Below are positions 36,867 through 45,581 of a stretch of 45,581 nt of DNA, in pieces (position 1 is the first letter of the stretch; every line of letters begins with the position of its first letter). The stretch comes from Mycobacterium sp. 1245805.9 (GTDB lineage: Bacteria > Actinomycetota > Actinomycetes > Mycobacteriales > Mycobacteriaceae): the NCBI RefSeq assembly GCF_001672915.1, contig NZ_LZKR01000006.1, positions 1-45,581 on the forward strand. The letters run 5' to 3'. A model generated the notes under the pieces. The model was not told the DNA's origin. It searched no databases and saw only the letters and a program-made list of their open reading frames with translations. Made by a program: the position numbers and the translations under genes.

Positions 36867-38563
36867 GTGGAATCAGCGTAGGCGTCGGGTGCCGCCTCGG
36901 AACTGGGGGTCTTGGGAGCCACCGGGGCGACCAGCCCGATCACCGTCTGGCCGTTGGTTTCCGGGCTCGTCGGCGGCAGTTGGCGCCACGGCAGGCGCCT
37001 GTATGTCAGCGCGATGAGCACCGCGACGATCAGGGTGCTGGCCAGCGTGGCGTCCACGATCTGAAACAGCGCGAAGCGGTCACCGTTGGCCGTCGGACCG
37101 AAGATGCCCACGACGAGGGTGATGATGATCGCCGCCACGCGGAAGCCCGGGCGCGTCGCCCACGCGGCCAGCGGGATGATCGCCCACAGCAGGTACCAGG
37201 GCTGCACCACGGGGAACAGCAACACGCAGATGCCCAGCGCGACGCCCAGGCCGCCGATCGGGTGCAGCCGGCCGCGGAAGACGGCCACGAGCAACCAGAC
37301 CACCAACACCATGATGATCAGCACGCCGATGCCACGCGTCAGCCCCAACACCGCGGTCGTGTGATCGCCGAGGCCCAGCAGGATGCCCACCTGCCCGGTG
37401 CCGAGGGCGAGCAGCGTCGGCGGCGACAACCAGCTGCGCACCACGTTGGCGGTGCCGAGCGTGTAGATCCAGCCGAAGCCCAGCCCGCTGGCCCAGCCGA
37501 CCAGGGCCATCACGGCCAGTGACAGGGCCGCCATCCCGCCGCCCGCCAGCAGCAGGGCGCGCAGGTTGCCGCCGCAGCGGTAGGCCAGCGCCATCGTGAC
37601 GAAGCCCAGCGCCAGCAGCGACGGCAGCTTCACCTGCGAGGACAGGGTGATCAGGATTGCGCCGGCGACCAGCATGCCCAGCGGTCCCCAGTCCGGGCCC
37701 GGCCGCCACGAGGTGGGCAGCAGCCGCGGGGCGTCGACGCCGCGCAGGGCGAATTCCGCGCCGGCCAGCATCAGCCCGAGCATCAGCGCCTCGTTGTGGA
37801 CGCCGGCGACCAGATGCATGATCAGCAGCGGATTGGCCGCCCCCAGCCACAGCGCGCTCACCTCCGCGACGCCGCAGCGCCGGGCCAGCCGCGGGGTGGC
37901 CCACACGATCAGGCCGACGCCGATCAGCACCACGATCCGGTGGCACAGCACCGCGGCGACGATGTTCTCCCCGGTCAGTGCGGAGATGCCGCGCCCGATC
38001 CACAGGAACAACGGGCCGTAGGGCGCCGGTGTCTCGCGCCACAGCGTGGGCACGGACAGCGTGAACACGTGGCCGAGGCCCAGCCCGGACGCCGGACCCA
38101 CCTTGTACGGGTCGAGCCCCTCCAGCGAGATCTGGCTCTGGGCCAGGTAGGAGTAGACGTCCTTGCTGTACATGGGCGGCGCGATCAGCAGCGGCAGCGT
38201 CCACAGCAGCAGGGTGCGGTCCAGGTCCCCGCGCGACATTTTCCGGTTGCCCAGCGCGAACCGCCCCAGCATCAGCCAGGCCAGCGCCATCATCACCGCG
38301 CCGGTCGTCGTCATCGTCAGCGAGACCGTCTGGATGCGCGACGGCAGGTTGAGCAGCCGGACCCCGAACGTCGGATCCTGCACGACGGGCCGCGCCCCGG
38401 CGCCCAGCGCGCCGATCGCCATCAGGACGGTGCCGGTGGCGCCGAACAGGCGGGTGCGCTGCAGCGCGGTGAGCTCGGTATCGTTCAGCGGCGAGCCCAC
38501 CGCTTGCTCGTCGCCGTGCAAGCTGGCGATCGACGAGCTCAGCGTGTGGTGGCGGGCTGCCAT
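36863..38563 (-). CDS. mptB: Alpha-(1->6)-mannopyranosyltransferase MptB
   Basis: A 566-aa polytopic GT-C glycosyltransferase (about 13 helices) that starts the alpha-1,6-mannan core of lipomannan and lipoarabinomannan from polyprenyl-phosphomannose on the outer face of the membrane. The early loop APPMYSKDVYSYLAQSQ (about 136-152) holds the acidic residue used as metal/catalytic site in this family; ETPAPYGPLFLWIGRGISAL and ANPLLIMHLVAGVHNEALM follow, as in other actinobacterial MptA/MptB enzymes. Position and sequence match Rv1459c. The ATG at 38561-38563 is used. It is first in the minus-strand unit with the ABC exporter genes and divergent from sufR over 95 bp. Confidence 0.9.
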   Translation of the reverse strand: MAARHHTLSSSIASLHGDEQAVGSPLNDTELTALQRTRLFGATGTVLMAIGALGAGARPVVQDPTFGVRLLNLPSRIQTVSLTMTTTGAVMMALAWLMLGRFALGNRKMSRGDLDRTLLLWTLPLLIAPPMYSKDVYSYLAQSQISLEGLDPYKVGPASGLGLGHVFTLSVPTLWRETPAPYGPLFLWIGRGISALTGENIVAAVLCHRIVVLIGVGLIVWATPRLARRCGVAEVSALWLGAANPLLIMHLVAGVHNEALMLGLMLAGAEFALRGVDAPRLLPTSWRPGPDWGPLGMLVAGAILITLSSQVKLPSLLALGFVTMALAYRCGGNLRALLLAGGGMAALSLAVMALVGWASGLGFGWIYTLGTANVVRSWLSPPTLLALGTGQVGILLGLGDHTTAVLGLTRGIGVLIIMVLVVWLLVAVFRGRLHPIGGLGVALGICVLLFPVVQPWYLLWAIIPLAAWATRPGFRVAAIIITLVVGIFGPTANGDRFALFQIVDATLASTLIVAVLIALTYRRLPWRQLPPTSPETNGQTVIGLVAPVAPKTPSSEAAPDAYADST

Positions 38564-38647
38564 CAGAGCAGCGTAGCGGCACGCCCTTGTGACCAGCGCA
38601 ACGCGCAGACAGGGGACCCTTGGTGGACCGATCCCCGGAATTGCGTC

Positions 38648-38662
38648 ACACTGGTGTTGTGA
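38648..38662. promoter_or_regulatory. SufR operator candidate, ACACT-N5-TGTGA
   Basis: ACACT (38648-38652), five bases, TGTGA (38658-38662). I recall an inverted repeat of exactly this form reported as the M. tuberculosis SufR binding site upstream of the suf operon; the citation should be checked. The right half-site contains the GTG at 38659 that I take as the sufR start, so bound SufR would block transcription start and, if the mRNA is leaderless, the initiation region. Confidence 0.7.
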
Positions 38663-39420
38663 AAATCCGAACCAGCCTCGATGAGGCGCCCGTGGCTTCC
38701 GTCGGCGCCGCGGTGCCGGATGGTCACACCCGCCGCGCCATCGTGCGCCTGCTGCTGGAATCCGGATCGATCACCGCCGTCGAGATCGGCGACCGGCTCG
38801 GCCTGACTCCCGCCGGGGTGCGGCGTCACCTCGACGCGCTGATCGAGGCGGGCGACGCCGAGTCGGTGGCCGCCGAGCCGTGGCAGCAGGTGGGCCGCGG
38901 GCGCCCCGCCAAGCGCTTCCGGCTGACCGGGGCCGGCCGGGCCAAGCTCGACCACGCCTACGACGACCTGGCCGCGGCGGCCATGCGCCAGCTGCGGGAG
39001 ATCGGCGGCGAGGACGCCGTCCGCACCTTCGCCCGGCGGCGCATCGACGCGATCCTGGCCGGTGTCGAGGCGGCCGACAGCGCCGAGGACGCCGAGGTCG
39101 AGGCGGCGGCCGAGCGGGTCGCCGGCGCGCTGACCAAGGCCGGCTACGTCGCGACCACCACCCGGGTGGGCGGGCCGATCCACGGGGTGCAGATCTGCCA
39201 GCATCACTGCCCGGTGTCGCACGTCGCCGAGGAATTCCCCGAGTTGTGTGAAGCCGAGCAGCAGGCCATGGCCGAGGTGCTCGGAACCCACGTGCAGCGG
39301 TTGGCGACCATCGTCAACGGAAACTGCGCCTGCACCACCCACGTGCCACTCACTGTCCCGGTGTCGAAGGTGGCCAGCCCGCCGCCCGACACCACCAGCA
39401 TCGAAGGAGCGTCGTTATGA
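38659..39420 (+). CDS. sufR: SufR, iron-sulfur cluster-sensing repressor of the suf operon
   Basis: A 253-aa DeoR/ArsR-like winged-helix repressor carrying a 4Fe-4S cluster; in its holo form the family represses suf genes. The HTH is [20 protein letters not shown] (36-55), followed by the wing GRGRPAKRF. The C-terminal cysteines 180, 184, 197, 223 and 225 (CQHHC, ELC and NGNCAC) are cluster ligand candidates. The start is uncertain: GTG 38659 overlaps the operator, while TTG 38620 and GTG 38623 would place the operator inside the gene, and GTG 38692 is further in. It overlaps sufB by four bases, so repressor and operon are one transcript. Corresponds to Rv1460. Confidence 0.92.
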   Translation: MKIRTSLDEAPVASVGAAVPDGHTRRAIVRLLLESGSITAVEIGDRLGLTPAGVRRHLDALIEAGDAESVAAEPWQQVGRGRPAKRFRLTGAGRAKLDHAYDDLAAAAMRQLREIGGEDAVRTFARRRIDAILAGVEAADSAEDAEVEAAAERVAGALTKAGYVATTTRVGGPIHGVQICQHHCPVSHVAEEFPELCEAEQQAMAEVLGTHVQRLATIVNGNCACTTHVPLTVPVSKVASPPPDTTSIEGASL

Positions 39421-40859
39421 CCCTAGAGGCCGACAAGACCGCGGCCGTGCCGCTGACCCAGGAGGAGGCGATCGCCTCCCTGGGGCGGTACGGCTACGGC
39501 TGGGCGGACTCCGACGTCGCGGGCGCCAGCGCGCAGCGCGGGCTGTCGGAGGCGGTGGTCCGCGACATCTCGGCGAAGAAGAACGAGCCCGAGTGGATGC
39601 TGCAGACCCGGCTCAAGGCGCTGCGCATCTTCGAGCGCAAGCCCATGCCGACGTGGGGCTCGAACCTCGGGGGCATCGACTTCGACAACATCAAGTACTT
39701 CGTGCGTTCCACCGAGAAGCAGGCCGCGACGTGGGATGACCTCCCCGAGGACATCCGCAACACCTACGACCGGCTGGGCATCCCGGAGGCGGAGAAGCAG
39801 CGGCTGGTGGCCGGCGTCGCGGCGCAGTACGAGTCCGAGGTGGTGTACCACCAGATCCGGGAAGACCTTGAGGCGCAAGGGGTTATCTTCCTGGACACCG
39901 ACACGGGCCTGCGCGAGCATCCCGAGGTCTTCAAGCAGTACTTCGGCACGGTGATCCCGGCGGGGGACAACAAGTTCTCCGCGCTGAACACCGCGGTGTG
40001 GAGCGGCGGCTCGTTCATCTACGTGCCGCCGGGCGTGCACGTCGACATTCCGCTGCAGGCCTACTTCCGGATCAACACCGAGAACATGGGCCAGTTCGAA
40101 CGCACGCTGATCATCGTCGATGAGAACGCTTACGTTCACTACATCGAGGGCTGTACCGCCCCGATCTACAAGTCGGATTCGCTGCACTCCGCGGTGGTGG
40201 AGATCATCGTAAAGCCTGGTGGCCGTTGCCGTTACACGACGATCCAGAACTGGTCGGGCAACGTCTACAACCTGGTCACCAAGCGGGCCCGCGCCGAGGC
40301 CGGCGCCACCATGGAGTGGGTCGACGGAAACATCGGCTCGAAGGTGACGATGAAGTACCCGGCGGTGTGGATGACCGGCGAGCACGCCAAGGGCGAGGTG
40401 CTGTCGGTGGCGTTCGCCGGCGAGGATCAGCACCAGGACACCGGCGCCAAGATGCTGCACCTGGCGCCCAACACGTCGAGCAACATCGTGTCCAAGTCGG
40501 TGGCCCGCGGCGGCGGCCGCACCTCCTACCGCGGCCTGGTGCAGGTGAACAAGGGCGCGCACGGGTCGCGCTCGAGCGTGAAATGCGATGCGCTGCTGGT
40601 CGATACGATCAGCCGCAGCGACACCTACCCCTACGTCGACATCCGCGAGGACGACGTCACGATGGGCCACGAGGCCACCGTGTCGAAGGTCAGCGAAAAC
40701 CAGCTGTTCTACCTGATGAGCCGCGGGCTGACCGAGGACGAGGCGATGGCGATGGTGGTGCGCGGCTTCGTCGAGCCGATCGCCAAAGAGCTGCCGATGG
40801 AGTACGCGCTGGAGCTCAACCGCCTGATCGAGCTGCAGATGGAAGGCGCGGTCGGGTAG
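39417..40859 (+). CDS. sufB: Fe-S cluster assembly scaffold subunit SufB (no intein)
   Basis: A 480-aa scaffold subunit of the SufBCD complex, on which Fe-S clusters are assembled for delivery to target proteins. Family segments seen are [18 protein letters not shown] (about 92-109), [20 protein letters not shown] (about 197-216), [14 protein letters not shown] (about 237-250), [16 protein letters not shown] and [18 protein letters not shown]. The Cys in EGCTAP and the conserved beta-helix core are intact. In M. tuberculosis Rv1461 is about 846 aa because of an intein; here the reading frame is uninterrupted. The ATG at 39417 overlaps the sufR stop and the 3' end overlaps the sufD GTG by one base. 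Confidence 0.97.
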   Translation: MTLEADKTAAVPLTQEEAIASLGRYGYGWADSDVAGASAQRGLSEAVVRDISAKKNEPEWMLQTRLKALRIFERKPMPTWGSNLGGIDFDNIKYFVRSTEKQAATWDDLPEDIRNTYDRLGIPEAEKQRLVAGVAAQYESEVVYHQIREDLEAQGVIFLDTDTGLREHPEVFKQYFGTVIPAGDNKFSALNTAVWSGGSFIYVPPGVHVDIPLQAYFRINTENMGQFERTLIIVDENAYVHYIEGCTAPIYKSDSLHSAVVEIIVKPGGRCRYTTIQNWSGNVYNLVTKRARAEAGATMEWVDGNIGSKVTMKYPAVWMTGEHAKGEVLSVAFAGEDQHQDTGAKMLHLAPNTSSNIVSKSVARGGGRTSYRGLVQVNKGAHGSRSSVKCDALLVDTISRSDTYPYVDIREDDVTMGHEATVSKVSENQLFYLMSRGLTEDEAMAMVVRGFVEPIAKELPMEYALELNRLIELQMEGAVG

Positions 40860-42009
40860 TGACTGCCGCTCTGAATAAGGGAGAGCTGTTCGCCTCCTTC
40901 GACGTCGACGCGTTCGAGGTTCCGCACGGCCGCGACGAGCTCTGGCGGTTCACCCCGCTGCGGCGGCTGCGCGGGCTGCACGACGGTTCCGCCAAGGCCA
41001 CGGGCCGAGCGGAAATCGCCGCCGACGCGCGGCCCGGCGTGCAGGTCGAGACCGTCCGCCGCGGCGACGAGCGGCTCGGTCAGGGCGGTGCGCCCGCCGA
41101 CCGCGTTGCCGCCCAGGCGTTTTCGTCGTTCAACTCCGCGACCGTGGTCACCGTCGGCCGGGACACTCGGGTCGCCGAGCCGATCAACATCACCATCACC
41201 GGGCCCGGCGAAGGCGCGGTGGCCTACGGGCACCTGCAGATCCGCGTGGAAGAGCTCGGCGAGGCGGTGGTGGTCATCGACCAACGCGGCGGCGGAACCT
41301 ATGCCGACAACGTCGAATGCGTCGTCGACGACGCCGCGCGCCTGACCGTCGTGTGGATCGCCGACTGGGCCGACGACATGGTGCACGTCAGCGCGCATCA
41401 CGCCAGGCTGGGCAAGGACTCGGTGCTGCGGCACGTCACCGTCACGCTGGGCGGTGAGGTCGTGCGGATGTCGGCCAACGTGCGGTTTTCCGGTCCCGGT
41501 GGGGACGCCGAGTTGCTGGGGCTGTACTTCGCCGACGACGGCCAGCACCTCGAGTCGCGGCTGCTGGTGGACCACGCGCGGCCCGACTGCAAGTCGAACG
41601 TGCTGTACAAGGGTGCGCTGCAAGGGGATCCGGATTCCGCGCTGCCCGACGCGCACACGGTCTGGGTGGGTGACGTGCTGATCCGCGCCGAAGCCACCGG
41701 CACCGACACCTTCGAGGTGAACCGCAACCTGGTGCTCACCGACGGCGCGCGCGCCGACTCGGTGCCCAACCTCGAGATCGAGACCGGCGAGATCGCCGGC
41801 GCCGGACACGCCAGCGCCACCGGGCGTTTCGACGACGAGCAGCTGTTCTACCTGCGTTCCCGCGGCATCCCGGAGGATCAGGCCCGCCGCCTGGTGGTCC
41901 GCGGGTTCTTCGGGGAGATCATCTCGAAGATCGCGGTGCCCGAGGTGCGCGAACGCCTGACCGCAGCCATCGAACACGAACTGGCCATTACGGAGAAAAC
42001 GACCACATC

Positions 42010-42013
<4 letters not shown>
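40859..42013 (+). CDS. sufD: Fe-S cluster assembly subunit SufD
   Basis: A 384-aa paralogue of SufB that forms the SufB-SufD core together with a SufC dimer; it is needed for iron acquisition and scaffold stability. The N-terminal part (FEVPHGRDELWRFTPLRRLRG, then a variable stretch) is followed by a right-handed beta-helix region. The C-terminal signature DEQLFYLRSRGIPEDQARRL with VRGFFGEIISKIAVPEVRERL (about 315-365) is typical of SufD, and EVNRNLVLTDGARADSVPNLEI precedes it. The GTG at 40859 shares a base with the sufB stop (TAGTG); a longer frame from 40226 is antiparallel shadow within sufB. Corresponds to Rv1462. Confidence 0.95.
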
Positions 42014-44030
<2,017 letters not shown>

Positions 44031-44032
44031 CG

Positions 44033-44494
44033 TTGCGCCTCGAGCAGATCTACCAGGACGTGATCCTCGATCACTACAAGCACCCGCAGCACCGGGGGCT
44101 GCGGGAGCCGTTCGGCGCACAGGTGTACCACGTCAACCCGGTCTGCGGTGACGAGGTCACCCTGCGGGTCGCGCTGTCCGACGACGGCGAAACCGTCACG
44201 GACGTCTCCTACGACGGGCAGGGCTGTTCGATCAGCCAGGCGTCGACGTCGGTGCTGACCCAGCAGGTGATCGGCCGCAGTGTCGGCGAGGCGCTCAAGA
44301 CCATCACCGCGTTCAGCGAGATGGTGTCCTCGCGCGGCACCATCGACGGCGACGAGGACGTGTTGGGCGACGGGGTCGCGTTCGCCGGAGTCGCCAAGTA
44401 CCCGGCGCGGGTGAAGTGCGCACTGCTCGGCTGGATGGCTTTCAAAGACGCCTTGGCTCAGGCCAGCGCAGGGTTTGAGGAGGACCAAAAATGA
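44033..44494 (+). CDS. sufU: SufU, zinc-dependent sulfurtransferase of the SUF system
   Basis: A 153-aa IscU-like protein of the SufU group that accepts persulfide sulfur from SufS through a zinc-bound site. The ligands C38 and D40 in NPVCGDEV, C65 in GQGCSISQAS and C129 in ARVKCALLGWMAF are all present. The 18-21-residue insertion after the second Cys region that separates SufU from IscU (SEMVSSRGTIDGDEDVLGDG) is visible at about 95-114. The TTG at 44033 is used because LRLEQIYQDVILDHYKHP begins there, two bases after sufS. Its stop overlaps the sufT start by four bases. Corresponds to Rv1465. Confidence 0.95.
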   Translation: MRLEQIYQDVILDHYKHPQHRGLREPFGAQVYHVNPVCGDEVTLRVALSDDGETVTDVSYDGQGCSISQASTSVLTQQVIGRSVGEALKTITAFSEMVSSRGTIDGDEDVLGDGVAFAGVAKYPARVKCALLGWMAFKDALAQASAGFEEDQK

Positions 44495-44838
44495 GCGAAA
44501 CCACCGCACCGAGCGACGAGTTCCTCGCCGACGTCGAGGAGGCGATGCGCGACGTCGTCGACCCCGAGTTGGGCATCAACGTCGTCGATCTCGGGCTGGT
44601 TTACGGCCTCAACGTGGAGGAGGGCGACGAGGGAACCGTCGCCCTGATCGACATGACGTTGACGTCGGCGGCCTGCCCGCTGACCGACGTCATCGAGGAC
44701 CAGTCGCGCAGCGCGCTGGTCGGCAGCGGCCTGGTCGACGACCTGCGGATCAACTGGGTGTGGAACCCGCCGTGGGGCCCCGACAAGATCACCGAGGACG
44801 GCCGCGAGCAGCTGCGCGCCCTCGGCTTCACCGTCTAG
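44491..44838 (+). CDS. sufT: SufT, MIP18/DUF59-family Fe-S assembly factor
   Basis: A 115-aa protein of the MIP18 (DUF59) family, which helps Fe-S cluster maturation in SUF systems that lack housekeeping ISC genes. EEAMRDVVDPELGINVVDLGLVYG (about 16-39) is the family start, with the Asp-Pro-Glu motif. MTLTSAACPLTDVI holds the single conserved Cys (C62), the candidate cluster or metal ligand, and the C-terminal WVWNPPWGPDKITEDGREQL segment is typical. The ATG overlaps sufU by four bases, and it is last in the sufR-B-D-C-S-U-T unit. It matches Rv1466. Confidence 0.94.
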   Translation: MSETTAPSDEFLADVEEAMRDVVDPELGINVVDLGLVYGLNVEEGDEGTVALIDMTLTSAACPLTDVIEDQSRSALVGSGLVDDLRINWVWNPPWGPDKITEDGREQLRALGFTV

Positions 44839-44844
44839 TCCCGG

Positions 44845-44928
44845 ACCTCCCCACTAGCCCGATGGTGGCGACCCGCCGCGCCCGGCTACGCCGCGCTTGC
44901 GATCGCCACTAAAGGTGGAAGGGGAGGT
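44845..44928. repeat. Inverted repeats at the end of the suf operon, possible terminator
   Basis: ACCTCCCC (44845-44852) pairs with GGGGAGGT (44921-44928), and inside it GTGGCGA (44865-44871) pairs with TCGCCAC (44903-44909) around a very GC-rich core. The right outer arm lies in the last codons of the convergent DUF5666-like gene. The inner element resembles a GTGGCGA...TCGCCAC palindrome that I associate with mycobacterial intergenic regions. It probably ends suf transcription. Confidence 0.45.
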
Positions 44929-45581
44929 GGGGCAGGTGCAGGTGGTGATGCGGGTGACCCATCGGCGGGCACGTCTCGAGGCTGATGGTCACCGCGTGCA
45001 GCACCCCGGCGTCCTGGATTCCCTGCGCCCCCATGCATTTCCCGTTCGTGATCGCCTGGGCGTCCGAAGCCGTCTGCTTCTGGTAGGACGTCGTGTTTGC
45101 GACGGTCACGTTCGTCGGCGTCGGTTGGGCGCCGATACCGCTGACCGCGATCGTCTCACCGGAGACCGAGCTGACCGTGCCGTAGAACCCCGCGGGCGGC
45201 GGGCACTTGCCGTCGACGGCCGGGGTGACCGTGACCGATTGGGCGGTGATCGCGCCGGGGGTGGGGGCGTTCTGCGGGGTGGCGCGCACATTGACGCAGC
45301 TGCCGGGGGTGACGTCGGTCAGCTGGGCCGGCGTGGTCTCGACGACCCGGGTCTGGGGGGTGAAGTCGACGGTGGCCGACCCGGTCCGCGTCCGGAGCTG
45401 GATCGTGCCGTCGGACACCGACTGGACCAGGCCCTCGACGTAATCCTTGGGGACGGGGGGTGGCGCGGGAGCCGGCGGCGGCGCCGCGGCGGGCGCCGGG
45501 CGGCGCGGGGGCGCGGGGCCGGGGGGGTTGCCCGGGGGGGCGGGGGTGGGGGGCGGGGCGCCCGCGGGGGCCCAGGCGCCG
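44909..45581 (-). CDS. DUF5666-like protein with Pro/Ala-rich linker and His-rich tail (N-terminus outside window)
   Basis: The frame is open to the window end, so the gene is 5'-truncated; at least 224 residues are visible. The part nearest the window end is a Pro/Ala-rich stretch of ~50 residues, as in cell-wall-spanning or secreted mycobacterial proteins. Two OB-like DUF5666 repeats follow (DYVEGLVQSVSDGTIQLRT and PAGFYGTVSSVSGETIAVSG), with scattered Cys (GSCVNV, GKCPPP, GKCMGAQ, LETCPP) that may form disulfides outside the cell. The C-terminus ends PPMGHPHHHLHLPHLPFHL, rich in His and Pro. A GTG at 45416-45418 is an internal codon, not the start. No function is established; binding of metal by the tail is a possibility. 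It is convergent with the suf operon. Confidence 0.75.
   Translation of the reverse strand, partial: GAWAPAGAPPPTPAPPGNPPGPAPPRRPAPAAAPPPAPAPPPVPKDYVEGLVQSVSDGTIQLRTRTGSATVDFTPQTRVVETTPAQLTDVTPGSCVNVRATPQNAPTPGAITAQSVTVTPAVDGKCPPPAGFYGTVSSVSGETIAVSGIGAQPTPTNVTVANTTSYQKQTASDAQAITNGKCMGAQGIQDAGVLHAVTISLETCPPMGHPHHHLHLPHLPFHL

Overview
This window looks like chromosomal DNA of a slow-growing Mycobacterium outside the M. tuberculosis complex. The evidence is very high GC, many GTG starts and 4-nt start/stop overlaps, two PE_PGRS-type genes, and gene order that I can match from memory to two M. tuberculosis segments: Rv1253-Rv1260 (bases ~655-16700) and Rv1440-Rv1466 (bases ~20500-44840). In M. 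tuberculosis these segments are far apart; here they are joined at a PE_PGRS gene. A ppc gene after secG, an intein-free sufB and extra gene cassettes argue against M. tuberculosis itself. PE_PGRS genes point to a kansasii/marinum/szulgai/gordonae-like lineage rather than the M. avium complex. The species is not determined.

Layout. 1-570: 3' end of a PGRS gene. 655-7109: deaD followed on the same strand by an acyltransferase-3 protein, a DHA2-type exporter, a GNAT-fold acyltransferase (OlsB/LuxI-like) and a lysine/ornithine N-hydroxylase. The last three appear inserted between the Rv1254 and Rv1255c homologues and are the best candidate for an undescribed small-molecule (hydroxamate or N-acyl amino acid) pathway. 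7241-8050: a sulfotransferase with copies of a 16-bp motif on both sides. 8271-11422: tetR-cyp130, divergent from a GbsR/MarR-type regulator and a methyltransferase, with a perfect palindromic operator candidate between them. 11419-17883: FAD-linked oxidase, SHOCT protein, Tap-like efflux pump, UdgB, flavin monooxygenase and LLM oxidoreductase. 17900-20338: a complete PE_PGRS gene.

20520-24414: secG, ppc and a DUF1206 membrane protein. 24417-31255 (minus strand): a small helical protein and the pentose-phosphate block tkt-tal-zwf-opcA-pgl, supplying NADPH and pentoses. 31509-38563: heme O/A synthesis (ctaB, ctaA), a quinone oxidoreductase, an apparently internally shortened ATP-grasp-like protein, an ABC exporter and the mannosyltransferase mptB. 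38659-44838: the complete SUF iron-sulfur operon sufR-B-D-C-S-U-T with a recognisable SufR operator. 44909-45581: a DUF5666-like secreted-type protein truncated by the window end.

No gene-free stretch exceeds 300 bases. The longest are 31256-31508 (divergent tkt/ctaB upstream region, no element I can define), 8051-8270 (inverted repeat) and 20339-20519 (divergent PE_PGRS/secG promoters). I saw no tRNA, rRNA, CRISPR array, insertion sequence or transposase. Comparisons with M. tuberculosis gene numbers and lengths are from memory, not from a search.
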